DNA of 64,000 nucleotides. Origin: Myxococcales bacterium (lineage in GTDB: Bacteria; Myxococcota_A; Polyangia; Palsa-1104; JAEUJZ01). A program made the position numbers and the translations under genes. The stretch covers positions 62,001 through 126,000 of the forward strand of contig JAEUJZ010000014.1 in the NCBI GenBank assembly GCA_016794505.1. Direction: 5' to 3'. The notes under the pieces were generated by a model that searched no databases, was not told the DNA's origin, and saw only the letters and a list, made by a program, of their open reading frames with translations. The first letter of the stretch is position 1; each line of letters begins with the position of its first letter. Below are positions 52,822-63,100 of the stretch, in pieces.

Positions 52822-54255
52822 ATGCCAATGCTTCGCGCTCCGCTGGGCCTGCCTGGCTTGCTCTTGCTCTCGGCCTCTCTGCCCGCTGCTCTTTTGGGCT
52901 GCAGCGATCTCATCGCCCCCGACCCCTATCAGGGCACGATTGACTCAAGCGGCTTTGACACGGCGTTCGGTGGACCGGCCAAACCGCCAAGCTGGCCAAA
53001 CAGCGTATTTCCTTGCTTGGCACCTCGGCGCGGCCTGGGAGGCGGAACCAACGGCATCGACGGGCAGACGTGGTGGTACATGGGCGGTCTGTCCGCAAGT
53101 CAGCTCGACCTGAGCAACGCCGCAGACCCCAGCAAGGCGCTGCCCCCGTCGGTGTACCAGGTCACTGGCTGCGACGGAGGCGAAGGCAAAGCCGATGCGA
53201 TCAGCCGCAGCAACTACGATGCGCGGGTCCACAACTACCTGACCGACCGCCAGTATCCGGTGGTCTCGTACGGCAGCTTTCCTGCCCAGGTCGGCGCGGC
53301 CGGCGAGCCGACCAACGTCGCCAGCTATCGCCCGTTCCACGTCGTCGTGCCGGTGGCGCTGCGTGACTCGGTGCGTTCGCGCATGGGCTGCAACGACATC
53401 AAGAGCGAGCGCTCGCTGCTCGAACGCGCTGGATGGAGCCGCGAGACCAAGACCTTCCCGGAAAATGCGCCGTACAACTTGGATCTTCGCATCCCGTCGC
53501 GCGACGACATCCGCGCCGGTCGCGTAACCTTCCGCGACTGGCCGATGGTCAGCGTAGCCACGGTGCTAATGAAGACGCCTGTAGCCAACGAGTCCTGCCC
53601 GTTCCAAAGCGGCAGCATGGCGCAGTACCCGAAGTTCCCAGGCGATCCCAACGCCAGCTTCCAGTTCCCACAACAGCACTGGCTGCGCGGTCTGCTTGGT
53701 GGATACATCGACGGCGGCGATCTGCCGACGACCACCGACCCCGCGGCCTGCGCCGACATCCTGCGCTATCCCACGGGCAAGAGCTGCATGATGACCAGCG
53801 AATGCAACGCAGCAGCCAACGAGATCTGCAGCAGCGGTCGCTGCCAGGCGCCGATCCCGGTCTGTCCGCAGCTCAACGAGCTCTTTGTCGACATCGGCGA
53901 AGTGCCGCTGCCGACCAGTGCCACGCTCAGCAATCCGATCCCCAACGCGACGGTATCGCTGCCTGATCCGACGGCACCGATGGATCCCAAGAAAGCGCGC
54001 ACGGCCGACATCTTGGCGATCTTTTCTGCCGTGCCCTCAGACCCCAGCTATTCGCCGGTCTGCCGTCTGCGGTTCTTCGACAAAAAGAAAGTCACCTGCG
54101 CGGCCAGCGAGCCATCGGATCTGGTGGCGCCGCGACCGCTGTGCAGCGCTGCGGAGCTCAAGGCGCAGCCGGATGCGCTGATCACCAAGGACAGCATGGG
54201 CAGGCCGCTGCCCACCTACTACGTCCACTGCTTGTTCCAGAAAAAGACGCAGTAG
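52822..54255 (+). CDS. Outer-membrane-type lipoprotein preceding a TonB receptor
   Basis: A 477-residue predicted lipoprotein. The lipobox LLGC lies at about residue 27 after a hydrophobic run. The body contains a Trp/Tyr-rich part (GQTWWYMGGLSASQLDL), loops with GDLPTTTDPAACAD, and a Cys cluster (CMMTSECNAAANEICSSGRCQAP). No known family. The next gene, a TonB-type receptor, starts two bases after its stop. A lipoprotein paired with such a receptor recalls SusD/SusC logic, but I see no SusD homology. Confidence 0.7.
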   Translation: MPMLRAPLGLPGLLLLSASLPAALLGCSDLIAPDPYQGTIDSSGFDTAFGGPAKPPSWPNSVFPCLAPRRGLGGGTNGIDGQTWWYMGGLSASQLDLSNAADPSKALPPSVYQVTGCDGGEGKADAISRSNYDARVHNYLTDRQYPVVSYGSFPAQVGAAGEPTNVASYRPFHVVVPVALRDSVRSRMGCNDIKSERSLLERAGWSRETKTFPENAPYNLDLRIPSRDDIRAGRVTFRDWPMVSVATVLMKTPVANESCPFQSGSMAQYPKFPGDPNASFQFPQQHWLRGLLGGYIDGGDLPTTTDPAACADILRYPTGKSCMMTSECNAAANEICSSGRCQAPIPVCPQLNELFVDIGEVPLPTSATLSNPIPNATVSLPDPTAPMDPKKARTADILAIFSAVPSDPSYSPVCRLRFFDKKKVTCAASEPSDLVAPRPLCSAAELKAQPDALITKDSMGRPLPTYYVHCLFQKKTQ

Positions 54256-54257
54256 CC

Positions 54258-57110
54258 ATGGCGCGCAGAAAACTGACTCTGTTCTCGTCGCGCTGGGGGC
54301 GATCCAGCATCCACGTGTCGCTGCCGCTGGTGGCGACGCTGGGCTCGCTGCCGATCGTGCTTGCGGCACAAGAGGCCTGGGCCATCGGCGAAGTCACGGG
54401 CCGCATGGGCGGTGTCGTGCAGATCCAGACCGGATCGAAAAGCAAAGATGGCCTAGCCGGAGTGCCGGTCACCATCAAGAGCAAAGCTCTGCTCGGTGGC
54501 AAGCGCACGGTCATGACGCAGGAAGACGGCAGCTATCGCTTCGACAGCTTGCCGCCTGGTGTCTATACACTCACCGTGCGCGTCGAGGGCTTCGTCCCCA
54601 TCGAGCAGCGCAACATCATCGTTCTGGCCGGTCAGCTGGCCGCCGCCGACGTCGATCTGGAAGTCGGGCAAGAGACGACCAAGATCGTCGAAAAGCGCAA
54701 CCCCGTGCTCAATCCCGAGAGCGCGGTGACGACCACGGTGCTCGATAACACCAAGGTGCAGCGCACGCCTGTGTTCCGCCAAGTGCAGGCGATGGCGCAG
54801 CTTGCGCCGGGGGTCGGGCCGGGCAACTCGCCGTCGGTGCGCGGTGGTCTTTCGCGCTATACGCGCTATCTGGTCGACGGCCTGGACACCAGCGACATTG
54901 TGACCGGCGGCATCAGCTCGCCGATGAACTTCGACGCGGTCGAGCAGTTCAGCTTGTTTTCGGGCGCGATGGACGCCGAGTACAACAGCCTGGGCTTGGT
55001 GCAGAACATGGTCACGCGCTCGGGCGGCAACAAGTTCACGCTCGACGCCAGCTTCACGCTGCAGCCGACCGCGTTCAACAGCAACATCCGCTATGGCGCG
55101 CAGCTTCCGCAGCAGAACGGAACGCTGCTTTACGATGATCGACCGCCGGCTGTGCGCGATTTTTATTCGGTGAACGCCAACATCGGCGGCCCCATCGTCA
55201 AAGACCGGCTGTGGTTTTTCACATCGTTCCAGTTCAACTACAACCGCGCGATGGCGACGATTCCGCCATTCCCGTGGTACGGCACGACGGAAGACACCGA
55301 TCGCTATCGCTACACGTACACCTATCTGGGTCGCGCCAAGCTGACCTGGCAGGCCACGGCGGCGACGCGCATCTCGCTATCGTTCAATATCGATCGCAAC
55401 CAGATCCAAAACTCGCTGCTTTCGACCACGGTCACCGAAGATGCCGAGCGCATGATCGATCGCGGCGGCGAGTGGCTGGTGTTGCTGGTCGACAGCGCGC
55501 TGTCATCGAAGTGGCTGTTCCAGATGCAGGCGGGCTTCACGACCAAGCGCAGCCTGGAAGACACGCAGAAAAAGACCGAGGACGGCCTGCCCGATCGCAT
55601 CACCGCTTCGCGCACGCTGCGCACCGCCGATCAGTTCAACGGCGTCACCTATGGCAATAGCTCGGGCGGCTGGAACGACGAGACCAAGTACCGCATCCAA
55701 GTCGACCCGACGATCATGTACAGCACCACCGGCAAGTCGGGCACGCACAACATCAAGGGTGGCGTGCAGTTTGCGTACATGCGGTACAGCCACAACGTCG
55801 GCATCGCTGGAGGCTTGCGCTGGACCGACAACATCCCCGGCACGCCATGTAACCCCGCCGATCCCGCGACGCACGCAAGCTGCAACCAAGTCACCGAGTA
55901 CCCGCAGAGCCTGCCGCAGGGAGGCAAGGCCGGCGAAGGCTGGACGACGACGGCCGAGGCGTACAACCTCGGCTTCTTCCTGCAGGATCGCTGGACAATC
56001 AAGCGCTTCCTCACCGTCGTTCCGGGCATGCGCTTTGACACGGGCTTGCTGTACGACTTCGAAGGCAAGCGGCTGGGAACGCTGTTTGGGTATGGCCCGC
56101 GCCTGTCGCTGGTCTATGACGTGTTCCACAATCGCAGCACGCTGCTTTCAGCGCACTATGGCCGTCACAACGACGTCGGCAACGCGTACATCGCCGATCA
56201 GGGCAACCCGTTTCAGGCCAGCACGCTCAAGCGCTGGGACACTGCCGGCAAGACCTTCAACATTCAGAACAGCTCGGGTGGAGCCGGCGGTCAGCTCTTC
56301 GCTGAGAGCGTAAAGCCACCGTCGCTCGACGAGGTCGGCGTTGGCATCCGCCGCGAGGTGATCGCCGAGACAGTCCTCGGCATCGACTACACCTATCGCC
56401 TGTACGACAACCTGTGGGTCAACGAAGAGATCAACCAGATCTGGGATCCCGCAGGCAATCGCGTGATCGGCTATCGCGATGGCATGCGTCGTCGCATCTT
56501 TGAAGCGGGCACGCCCGACGATGCGCAGCGCACGTACCATGGCCTGGACTTCTGGCTGCAGGGCAACCCTGGCAACTTCGGCATCATCGCTTCGTACACG
56601 CTGGCGTTTTCCGAGGGCAACGTCAGCGATTACTTCAGCGCATACCGCCAAAATCCGCGCATGAACGCGTTTTATTACGGCGCGCTCAGCGACAACTATC
56701 GCCACACGCTAAAGGGCGCGATCGACTATTCGTTTTCGTTCGGCCTCAACGTCAGCGCCCGCATCCAGTACCGCACAGGCGCTCCACAGTGGCGGGTGTT
56801 CCAAAGCCCGGAAGACAACGGCTTCAGCCTGTATCGCTCGCCGCGTGGTACCAACATCGGCGCACGTGCCAACGATCCGACGGTGTGGTCCGAGTTCAAG
56901 CTGCCCGATCAGTTCACGCTCGATCTGCAAGGCAGCTTCAGCCTGGAAAAGCTGACTGGCCAGCGCATCGATCTGATGGTGATGATCTACAACGTACTGG
57001 GTGGCGGCACGCCGACCAGCATCGACAGCCGCACCGGCAACACCTTCGGCGCAATCACCGGCCGCCTCGATAACCTGAACGCCCAGGTCATCCTGCGCTA
57101 CCGCATCTGA
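54258..57110 (+). CDS. TonB-dependent receptor with N-terminal carboxypeptidase-regulatory-like domain
   Basis: A 950-residue outer-membrane receptor. Signal sequence to about residue 43 (ending EAWA), then a CarboxypepD_reg domain (about 45-140, EDGSYRFDSLPPGVYTLTVRVEGF), a plug (RGGLSRYTRYLVDGLDTSD) and a beta-barrel that ends in an aromatic/Ile strand (NAQVILRYRI). This design is common among myxobacterial and Bacteroidota outer-membrane proteins that take up glycans or peptides. It starts two bases after the lipoprotein gene, so both are co-translated. Confidence 0.88.
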   Translation: MARRKLTLFSSRWGRSSIHVSLPLVATLGSLPIVLAAQEAWAIGEVTGRMGGVVQIQTGSKSKDGLAGVPVTIKSKALLGGKRTVMTQEDGSYRFDSLPPGVYTLTVRVEGFVPIEQRNIIVLAGQLAAADVDLEVGQETTKIVEKRNPVLNPESAVTTTVLDNTKVQRTPVFRQVQAMAQLAPGVGPGNSPSVRGGLSRYTRYLVDGLDTSDIVTGGISSPMNFDAVEQFSLFSGAMDAEYNSLGLVQNMVTRSGGNKFTLDASFTLQPTAFNSNIRYGAQLPQQNGTLLYDDRPPAVRDFYSVNANIGGPIVKDRLWFFTSFQFNYNRAMATIPPFPWYGTTEDTDRYRYTYTYLGRAKLTWQATAATRISLSFNIDRNQIQNSLLSTTVTEDAERMIDRGGEWLVLLVDSALSSKWLFQMQAGFTTKRSLEDTQKKTEDGLPDRITASRTLRTADQFNGVTYGNSSGGWNDETKYRIQVDPTIMYSTTGKSGTHNIKGGVQFAYMRYSHNVGIAGGLRWTDNIPGTPCNPADPATHASCNQVTEYPQSLPQGGKAGEGWTTTAEAYNLGFFLQDRWTIKRFLTVVPGMRFDTGLLYDFEGKRLGTLFGYGPRLSLVYDVFHNRSTLLSAHYGRHNDVGNAYIADQGNPFQASTLKRWDTAGKTFNIQNSSGGAGGQLFAESVKPPSLDEVGVGIRREVIAETVLGIDYTYRLYDNLWVNEEINQIWDPAGNRVIGYRDGMRRRIFEAGTPDDAQRTYHGLDFWLQGNPGNFGIIASYTLAFSEGNVSDYFSAYRQNPRMNAFYYGALSDNYRHTLKGAIDYSFSFGLNVSARIQYRTGAPQWRVFQSPEDNGFSLYRSPRGTNIGARANDPTVWSEFKLPDQFTLDLQGSFSLEKLTGQRIDLMVMIYNVLGGGTPTSIDSRTGNTFGAITGRLDNLNAQVILRYRI

Positions 57111-57155
57111 CCGCAGGTACCGCAGCGGGCCGCGCCGTTTTCTGCCGACACACTC

Positions 57156-58016
57156 TTAGCTGCCGTGGCAGCGCTTGAACTTCTTGCCGCTGCCGCACGG
57201 GCAGGCGTCGTTGCGGCCCACGGTTGCGGGATTGTGTCGCGCCTGCATGCGCTGGCTGCGCTGAAGCTGAACAATCGGCGTTAGCTGTTCACGCAAAAAG
57301 GCATAGCGCTGCTGCGCTTCGCTGATGAAGTCCGGCCGCACCTGCAGCAAGTTGTTCACCAGCAGAAACAGGTGGTTGGGATCCATGCCCGGCGCGGTGC
57401 TCAGCACCGCGTGCTGTCCCGTCGCCAAGCTGTACTCAACCGTGCCCAACGAGCGCAGCGCTGTGCCATCTTTTGGCGCGGTCACCACCGTCCACACCAC
57501 GCGCTGACAGTCGCAGCGCGGCAGCACGCAGTAGGCATCGGCCAAGCCCAAGCGGACCTCGTCCCCCGCGCTGTCTGCTTCCCCGTGTTCGTCGGCAGTG
57601 CCCTTTTTGGTCAGCGTGTAGACCGGCGTGCCGAGATGACGAAACACCTGGTCCCATGCCACGACCTCGCCGGGCTGAAGGCGCGTCCAGTCCATGTAAC
57701 GGAAGTGCCAGTCACGGCCGTACTCGCGCACCTTTTGATAGTGCTCGCGAAGCGGCTTGATCGCGCCTTGCTCTAGCTGCGCACGCAGCGTCTGCCGCAG
57801 CACTTCCCGCGCCTGCGAGCTCTGCTCTTGCTCGTTCAGATAGTCGACGCGACACGTCCCCAGATCGATCGTCATCGGCACGCCAACGAACAGCACATGC
57901 GCCGTAGCGCAGTCACAGCGCGCGTCCCCACAGTAGTACTCTTCAAGCGGCTGCTCAGCGACGAGGAGAGGAGGATCTAAAGGCGGCGGCAGGTGGGCAT
58001 ATGGGATGAGGGCCAT
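57156..58016 (-). CDS. SEC-C motif protein
   Basis: A 286-residue protein that ends in a SEC-C zinc-binding motif (GRNDACPCGSGKKFKRCHG). The rest has further Cys pairs (CRCDCAT-like near the start, PRCDCQRVV) and an all-alpha/beta middle with EVVAWDQVFRHLGTP. SEC-C tails bind zinc and, in SecA, SecB; in stand-alone proteins the role is unclear. No signal peptide. It is convergent with the TonB receptor. Confidence 0.75.
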   Translation of the reverse strand: MALIPYAHLPPPLDPPLLVAEQPLEEYYCGDARCDCATAHVLFVGVPMTIDLGTCRVDYLNEQEQSSQAREVLRQTLRAQLEQGAIKPLREHYQKVREYGRDWHFRYMDWTRLQPGEVVAWDQVFRHLGTPVYTLTKKGTADEHGEADSAGDEVRLGLADAYCVLPRCDCQRVVWTVVTAPKDGTALRSLGTVEYSLATGQHAVLSTAPGMDPNHLFLLVNNLLQVRPDFISEAQQRYAFLREQLTPIVQLQRSQRMQARHNPATVGRNDACPCGSGKKFKRCHGS

Positions 58017-58126
58017 GAGGGCTGCGTTGTATCACACTTCGCGGCGCTGGCGGGTCGGCGCGCAGCCCTCATCCGGCAGGTTTTCCGGCACGCAGGCTGG
58101 CCCTATTCTGCGCACTCACGTGTTGG

Positions 58127-58687
58127 CTAGTTCAAGTAAACGCGTCCGCCCGCTGAGCCGCCGGGATAGTGACAGGCGGCGCAGTCCGTGCTGCCCATTG
58201 CGCCCTGCATCTCGCGCGTCTTTCCGTCCTTGCTGACGCGCACGATTATGCCGGTGTAGCGCAGCGGCTCCGACGTATAGAAGTTGCCGCGGCTGTTGGT
58301 GTACAGCGTGACCAAGACCTTGCGGGTCTCGTCCGCGATCTCGACCTTGGCCCCAGCGACCACGCCGCTGTTGCAGGGCGAGTCCGGGCGGTCATACACG
58401 GTGCCGGCTGCGGTCCAGACGCGGCGGCCGGCTTGGTGACCTTTCTCGTGACAGGCGGCGCAGCGACGACCGGGAAGCATGATCGGCTGCGGTTCCAAAT
58501 CTCCGGCCTGCGGTGGCTCACAGCCCGCGGCCGACGAGGGTTCTTGGTTGATATCGACAGGACCACAGCCCGGTCCCGCCACGAAAAGCGGCAGCAATAC
58601 AAGCAGGCCCAGCAGGAAGCGACGGCACGGCGCAGCGACCAGCGAGCGCGCACGCACGGAATCAGAGATGCGATGCAGAGCAATCAT
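58127..58687 (-). CDS. Lipoprotein with two CxxCH heme-binding-type motifs
   Basis: A 186-residue predicted lipoprotein (lipobox GPGC near residue 41). It contains CAACH twice, at about residues 77-81 and 169-173, separated by a beta-rich stretch (KVEIADETRKVLVTLYTN). Two c-type hemes are likely if the cytochrome maturation system is present. No Met/His second ligand can be assigned. YceI lies upstream on the same strand, 34 bases away. Confidence 0.7.
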   Translation of the reverse strand: MIALHRISDSVRARSLVAAPCRRFLLGLLVLLPLFVAGPGCGPVDINQEPSSAAGCEPPQAGDLEPQPIMLPGRRCAACHEKGHQAGRRVWTAAGTVYDRPDSPCNSGVVAGAKVEIADETRKVLVTLYTNSRGNFYTSEPLRYTGIIVRVSKDGKTREMQGAMGSTDCAACHYPGGSAGGRVYLN

Positions 58688-58721
58688 CAGCAGGTCCTCT
58701 CTGGCGTCTCAGACGTGGCGT

Positions 58722-59312
58722 CTAGGACTTAAAGATCAGTCTGACTTCCAGCTTCAGCGCGTCGTCGACTTTGACCAGCATCAGGCTTGGGCGCTCGATC
58801 TTGAACGCCTCCAAGCTGATCTGAAACTCGCCGGTCACCTTGGCTTGGGTTGCGCTCTCGAAGACGATTCGCACGGGCACATCGATCGGCTTCTTTTCGC
58901 CGTGGAAGCTCAGCTCGCCTTTGAAGGTTTTTTCGACGGTCGCAGGGAAGGTCGTCGGAATCATCACGCCTTCGCCCAGCGCCTTGATCGACACCGTCTT
59001 GTGCGTGGCGGCGCCAACGGTTTCCTTCATGTGCGCGTCGCGGTTGCTGTTTCCCGAGTCAAACGACTCGACCGGAGCCTGCACCATCACCTGCACTTTT
59101 CCGTCGGGCAGGATGCGCGCTTTGCCTTCGACTTGCTTCGATACGCCGCTCACTTTGTGAAACTTGTGGACCAGCGTATAGGTCACCGAGCTTTGGCCTG
59201 TGTCGACGGACAGCGTGGCGCCACCCGCGGCCGGTGCCTGAGCCGAAGCCAGTGGCGTCAGAGCCAAGAGTGAGGCCAAAAGCGAACAAGCAATGCGAGC
59301 CATAAAGCGCAT
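58722..59312 (-). CDS. YceI family periplasmic protein
   Basis: A 196-residue exported protein. AAGGAG before the ATG at 59312 fixes the start. A signal peptide (MRFMARIACSLLASLLALTP) is followed by the YceI lipocalin-like domain: SSVTYTLVHKFHKVSGVSKQ, ESFDSGNSNRDAHMKETV, and FKGELSFHGEKKPIDVPV. YceI proteins bind isoprenoid quinones or related lipids in a barrel. The CxxCH lipoprotein gene follows it on the same strand. Confidence 0.9.
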   Translation of the reverse strand: MRFMARIACSLLASLLALTPLASAQAPAAGGATLSVDTGQSSVTYTLVHKFHKVSGVSKQVEGKARILPDGKVQVMVQAPVESFDSGNSNRDAHMKETVGAATHKTVSIKALGEGVMIPTTFPATVEKTFKGELSFHGEKKPIDVPVRIVFESATQAKVTGEFQISLEAFKIERPSLMLVKVDDALKLEVRLIFKS

Positions 59313-59532
59313 GCGTCTCTCCTTATTTCGATGCCGCTTGATTCCTGCAGATGTCCCAGACGTTGAAGATCCCAGAACCTTCATCACCGCGATGCTCCAC
59401 GGTGCCACGTCGAACGGCCGTCTAGGTCGCAAGGTATCACAGGCCTCGCGCGATCTGGTCGCTTGACGCGCGCAGACAACCCGGACACGATGGCCGCCCT
59501 CTTCATTCGGTTTCGAGCGAGGCGAAAAGCAC

Positions 59533-60120
59533 ATGGCCGGTAGCGTCAACAAAGTCATCCTGGTAGGCAACCTGGGAGCAAACCCAGAGCTCAAGTACCT
59601 TCCCTCGGGACAGCCTGTCTGCGAGTTCCGCATCGCGACCTCTGAGAGCTACCGCGATCGCAATGAACAGCTGCAAGAGCGCACGGAATGGCACCGCATC
59701 GTCGTGTGGGGCAAAGCCGGTGAAAACTGCGGCAAGTTCTTGACCAAAGGTCAGAAGGTCTATATCGACGGCCGCTTGCAGACGCGTAGCTGGGACGACA
59801 AAGAGGGCAAGAAGCAGTACATCACCGAGATCGTTGCCAATCAGGTCGTCTTTCTGTCGGGTCCCCGCGGTGGCGCAGAGGACGGCGCACGTGCCGGTGG
59901 CGCCGAAGCGGGCTATGGCGGTCCACCAAGCGGTGGCGGCTATGGTGGCGGCGGTGGAGGTGGCTACGGCGGAGGCGAGCGCAGCGGCGGACGTGGCTAT
60001 GGACGAGGAAGCGGAGGCGGAGGCGGAGGCAGCGAGCCAGGCTATGCGCCGCCGGCTGCTCCGGCCGCCGCCGATATGGGCGACTTTGGCGGGGCTGCTG
60101 ACGACGACATCCCGTTCTAG
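59533..60120 (+). CDS. ssb: Single-stranded DNA-binding protein
   Basis: A 195-residue SSB. An OB-fold of about 110 residues ([57 protein letters not shown]) is followed by a Gly-rich linker with Tyr-Gly and Arg-Gly repeats. It ends with DDDIPF, the acidic tip that recruits DNA-repair partners. It is an ordinary bacterial SSB apart from the long Gly tract. Convergent with the TPR gene, 27 bases away. Confidence 0.95.
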   Translation: MAGSVNKVILVGNLGANPELKYLPSGQPVCEFRIATSESYRDRNEQLQERTEWHRIVVWGKAGENCGKFLTKGQKVYIDGRLQTRSWDDKEGKKQYITEIVANQVVFLSGPRGGAEDGARAGGAEAGYGGPPSGGGYGGGGGGGYGGGERSGGRGYGRGSGGGGGGSEPGYAPPAAPAAADMGDFGGAADDDIPF

Positions 60121-60147
60121 CCCGCGTAGGCTTGGCTGTCTTCGGCC

Positions 60148-63100
60148 TTAGGTCGGGCTTGTGGGGGGATGCAGCCGATCGAACAGCGCAGACACCTGCG
60201 GGTCGATGAAGAAGCTGCACAGATCGCGGATGTCGGCTTCACACTCGCGGCCGGCATCGCTGCCGCGTGGGGCATTGTCGAAGCGCAGGTGAATGCCCTG
60301 GGCTTCTTCCTTGCTGCTGCTGCCCAGAGCAATCGGCAGATCGAGTGTCCGCAGCACGCTGGCCGCGGCCAAAAGATCGCCTGAGATCAAGACGGCCGTC
60401 CGTTGCAGTGTGCGTCGTACTGCGCGACGCCAGGCCACGCTTGAAAACGACAGCTCGCCGAGATCGCGAAAGACCTCGCCCAAGCGCTTGACCGTGCGAT
60501 AGGGCAGCTCGCGCTTCCACGCTGCAACGTCTTCGCCCGCCGTGCGCGCATGCCGCGGATGGAAGCCCCGTATCGCAAGCCCCAGAAGCTGCGTTAGCTC
60601 GCGCGGCGGCAAGCACATGGCCAGGATGTACTCGGGCCGCAGGCTCTCGACGGAGCGCGACAGGATGAACTGCACATCGCCCAGGCTGTGCTTGGCCAAG
60701 CCCGGCGAGACAATCAAGCCCGCCGGCATGCGTCCTGACACGCGCGGCAGCACAAACTGCTGCCAGCCCACGCGGTACATCGAGCTGCGCTGATTGCCCA
60801 ACACGCGGCTGGCCACAGCAAAGCTACGCGCGACATCGTCGGGCGATGTTTCCGACGGAACAACGCGATCATTTCCCGCCACGCCAAACGAGTCAAGCTG
60901 CGGCGCTTTCAGACCCACGATGCCATCCCACAGCGCCGCAAACACGTCTGCCATCTGACGCGCTTCGGGCACAGCCCAGCGGGCATGCTCGGCATCGTCT
61001 AGCTTCAGACCGGCGGGAATCGCTGGCAGTGTCAGCCCCGCTGCACTGGTCAGCGTCGCGCCGCTCGGCTGCTCTAGCAAGCGAAGGACTTGGGCAATAC
61101 GCGCGGCCATGCTGCTCTGTCCGGCCTGCTCTTCAAGAGCCTGCAGACGTGACAAGAGCTCGCGTTCCAAGCCCTGCGCATCCAGCAGCGCCCGCAGGTG
61201 CTCGCGAGCGCGCTCAGGGCTTGACCCCTCGACGACATCCAGCGCAGCGCGACGCAGCTCAATGCGAATCGCCGAGCTTAGGCGCGCGGCGACAGCCAGC
61301 GCCTGATCGTACGACTGGGCTGCAGCTTCGAGCTCTCCCAAGCGAACCTGCACACCGGCCAAATGACGCCATAGCTGTACGCGCTGCTCGGCACGCTCGC
61401 GCGGTTCTTCGGACGCTGCTGGCGTGCTGCTTGGTACCTGGAACATCGTGCTCGCGCTCTGCACAAGCATCGCGCCCAGCATCGACGCCGCTTCGCTGTC
61501 ATCAAAAAGCGGCGCCAGCTTGCCCAGCAGATCGAGATCGCCGGGGGCATAACGCAGCGCCTTCAGCAGCAGGGCTTTGCCTATCTCGGACTGCCCCTCG
61601 CGCAGCGCGCAGTCGGCAGCCTGGCGCAGGAATGTGCTCTTTTCATCGGGCAGCGTGCTGACTTCTGCCAACGCCTCGGCATAGGTCCGCGCTTCACCCA
61701 TCAAGCTCAGCGAAAGCGCGCTGGCCAGCAGCTTGTTCAAGAGCTCGCTGCGTGCTTCCGCTTGCTCTGGCGCAAGCGGGATCAGCTGACTGGCGCTGTG
61801 AATTCCGCTCGCTTCTTCGGTTCCCTCGGGTCGCGGCCGCTTGATGCCGGGCGCGATCGCGTACGCACGCATCAGCAGAGCATGCGCAGCGGCCGCGTCA
61901 CTGCTGATATCTCGCGCCAGATCCGCCGCACGCAGATACGCGCGCACTGCGCCAACGCCATCTCCCACCGCAACGGCGCGCTCGGCGCGACCGATGAGCA
62001 AGGCCTGAGCCTCGCCGCTGTCGACTGCGTCCCCCTGCTCTAGCAGCAGATCCAGGTAGTGTTCGGCGGATGCTGCGTGATCCGGCTGCACACGCAGCGC
62101 GGCCTGCCACAGCTGGCGCGCTTGTTCGTTGCACTGCAGAGCACGCTCGGCGACTGCAGCGTGATCCAAGCCATCCGATAGCTGCTGCCGTGTCAGCGAG
62201 GAAGGCAACAAGCTGGCATCACCGGCATAGGCCAAAAGCCCCCCAAGATACTGCGCAGCGACGGGATACTCACGCAGAGCAAACGCCGCTTCGCCAAGCT
62301 GAACTTGCTGCGGCAGATCTCCGGGAAGCAGCTCTTCGGCGGCATGCAGCGCGTCGTAGCCTTCACGCAGACGCCCCAGCGCCTGCAGCGCCGAGCCCTG
62401 CTTGCGCAAGAGCTCTGCGTGCAGTCGCGCATCCAAGGCTTCGTCGGCCTGTTCGCTCGCCGCTTTGAGCGCTTCGCGGACCAGCTCCTCAATGCGTGCA
62501 TGCGCCTGCGTCGACTGCAGGATGTCGGTGAGCGCGCGAGTTGCTTGCAGACGCCCCGCGGACAGGCCCAGAGAGGCTTCAAGGTGCTGCTGCGCTGTCT
62601 TGGTGTCACCGCGCTCTTGTGCTTGCAGCCCCAGAAACTCGTGCAGCTCAGCGGCTTGTGTCACACCGACAGTGCCCGCAGCCAGAGCCTGCTTCGCTGC
62701 CTCGCTGGCTGCGTGCATCTCGCCCGCATCACGTTCCAACTCGAACAAGTTCCAGTGTGCCGCGGCCACGGCCGCCGCCGATCGACTGGCTTGCGCCCGT
62801 TGCAGGGCACCGGCAACCAGCTGACGAGCACGCGTGCTATCGCGCAGGGCATTCAGCAGCACGCTCGCGGCCTGCAGCTCGGCGCGCACCGCATCCTCGA
62901 TGCGTGGCTCTGCCTGAGCGACGCGCAGCAGCGCAGCCACGTGCTCTTCCGCTTGGCCGGTCTTTTCCTTGAGCGCGGTATAGGCGCGCAGCGCCACGAC
63001 CGAATCAGGCGCAAGCTTCAGTGCTTGGTTCAGCGCTGCTTCTGCATCGCGCAGATCAGGCAAAGCCAGCGCCTGCTCGCTGACATGCAGCCAGCGCTCG

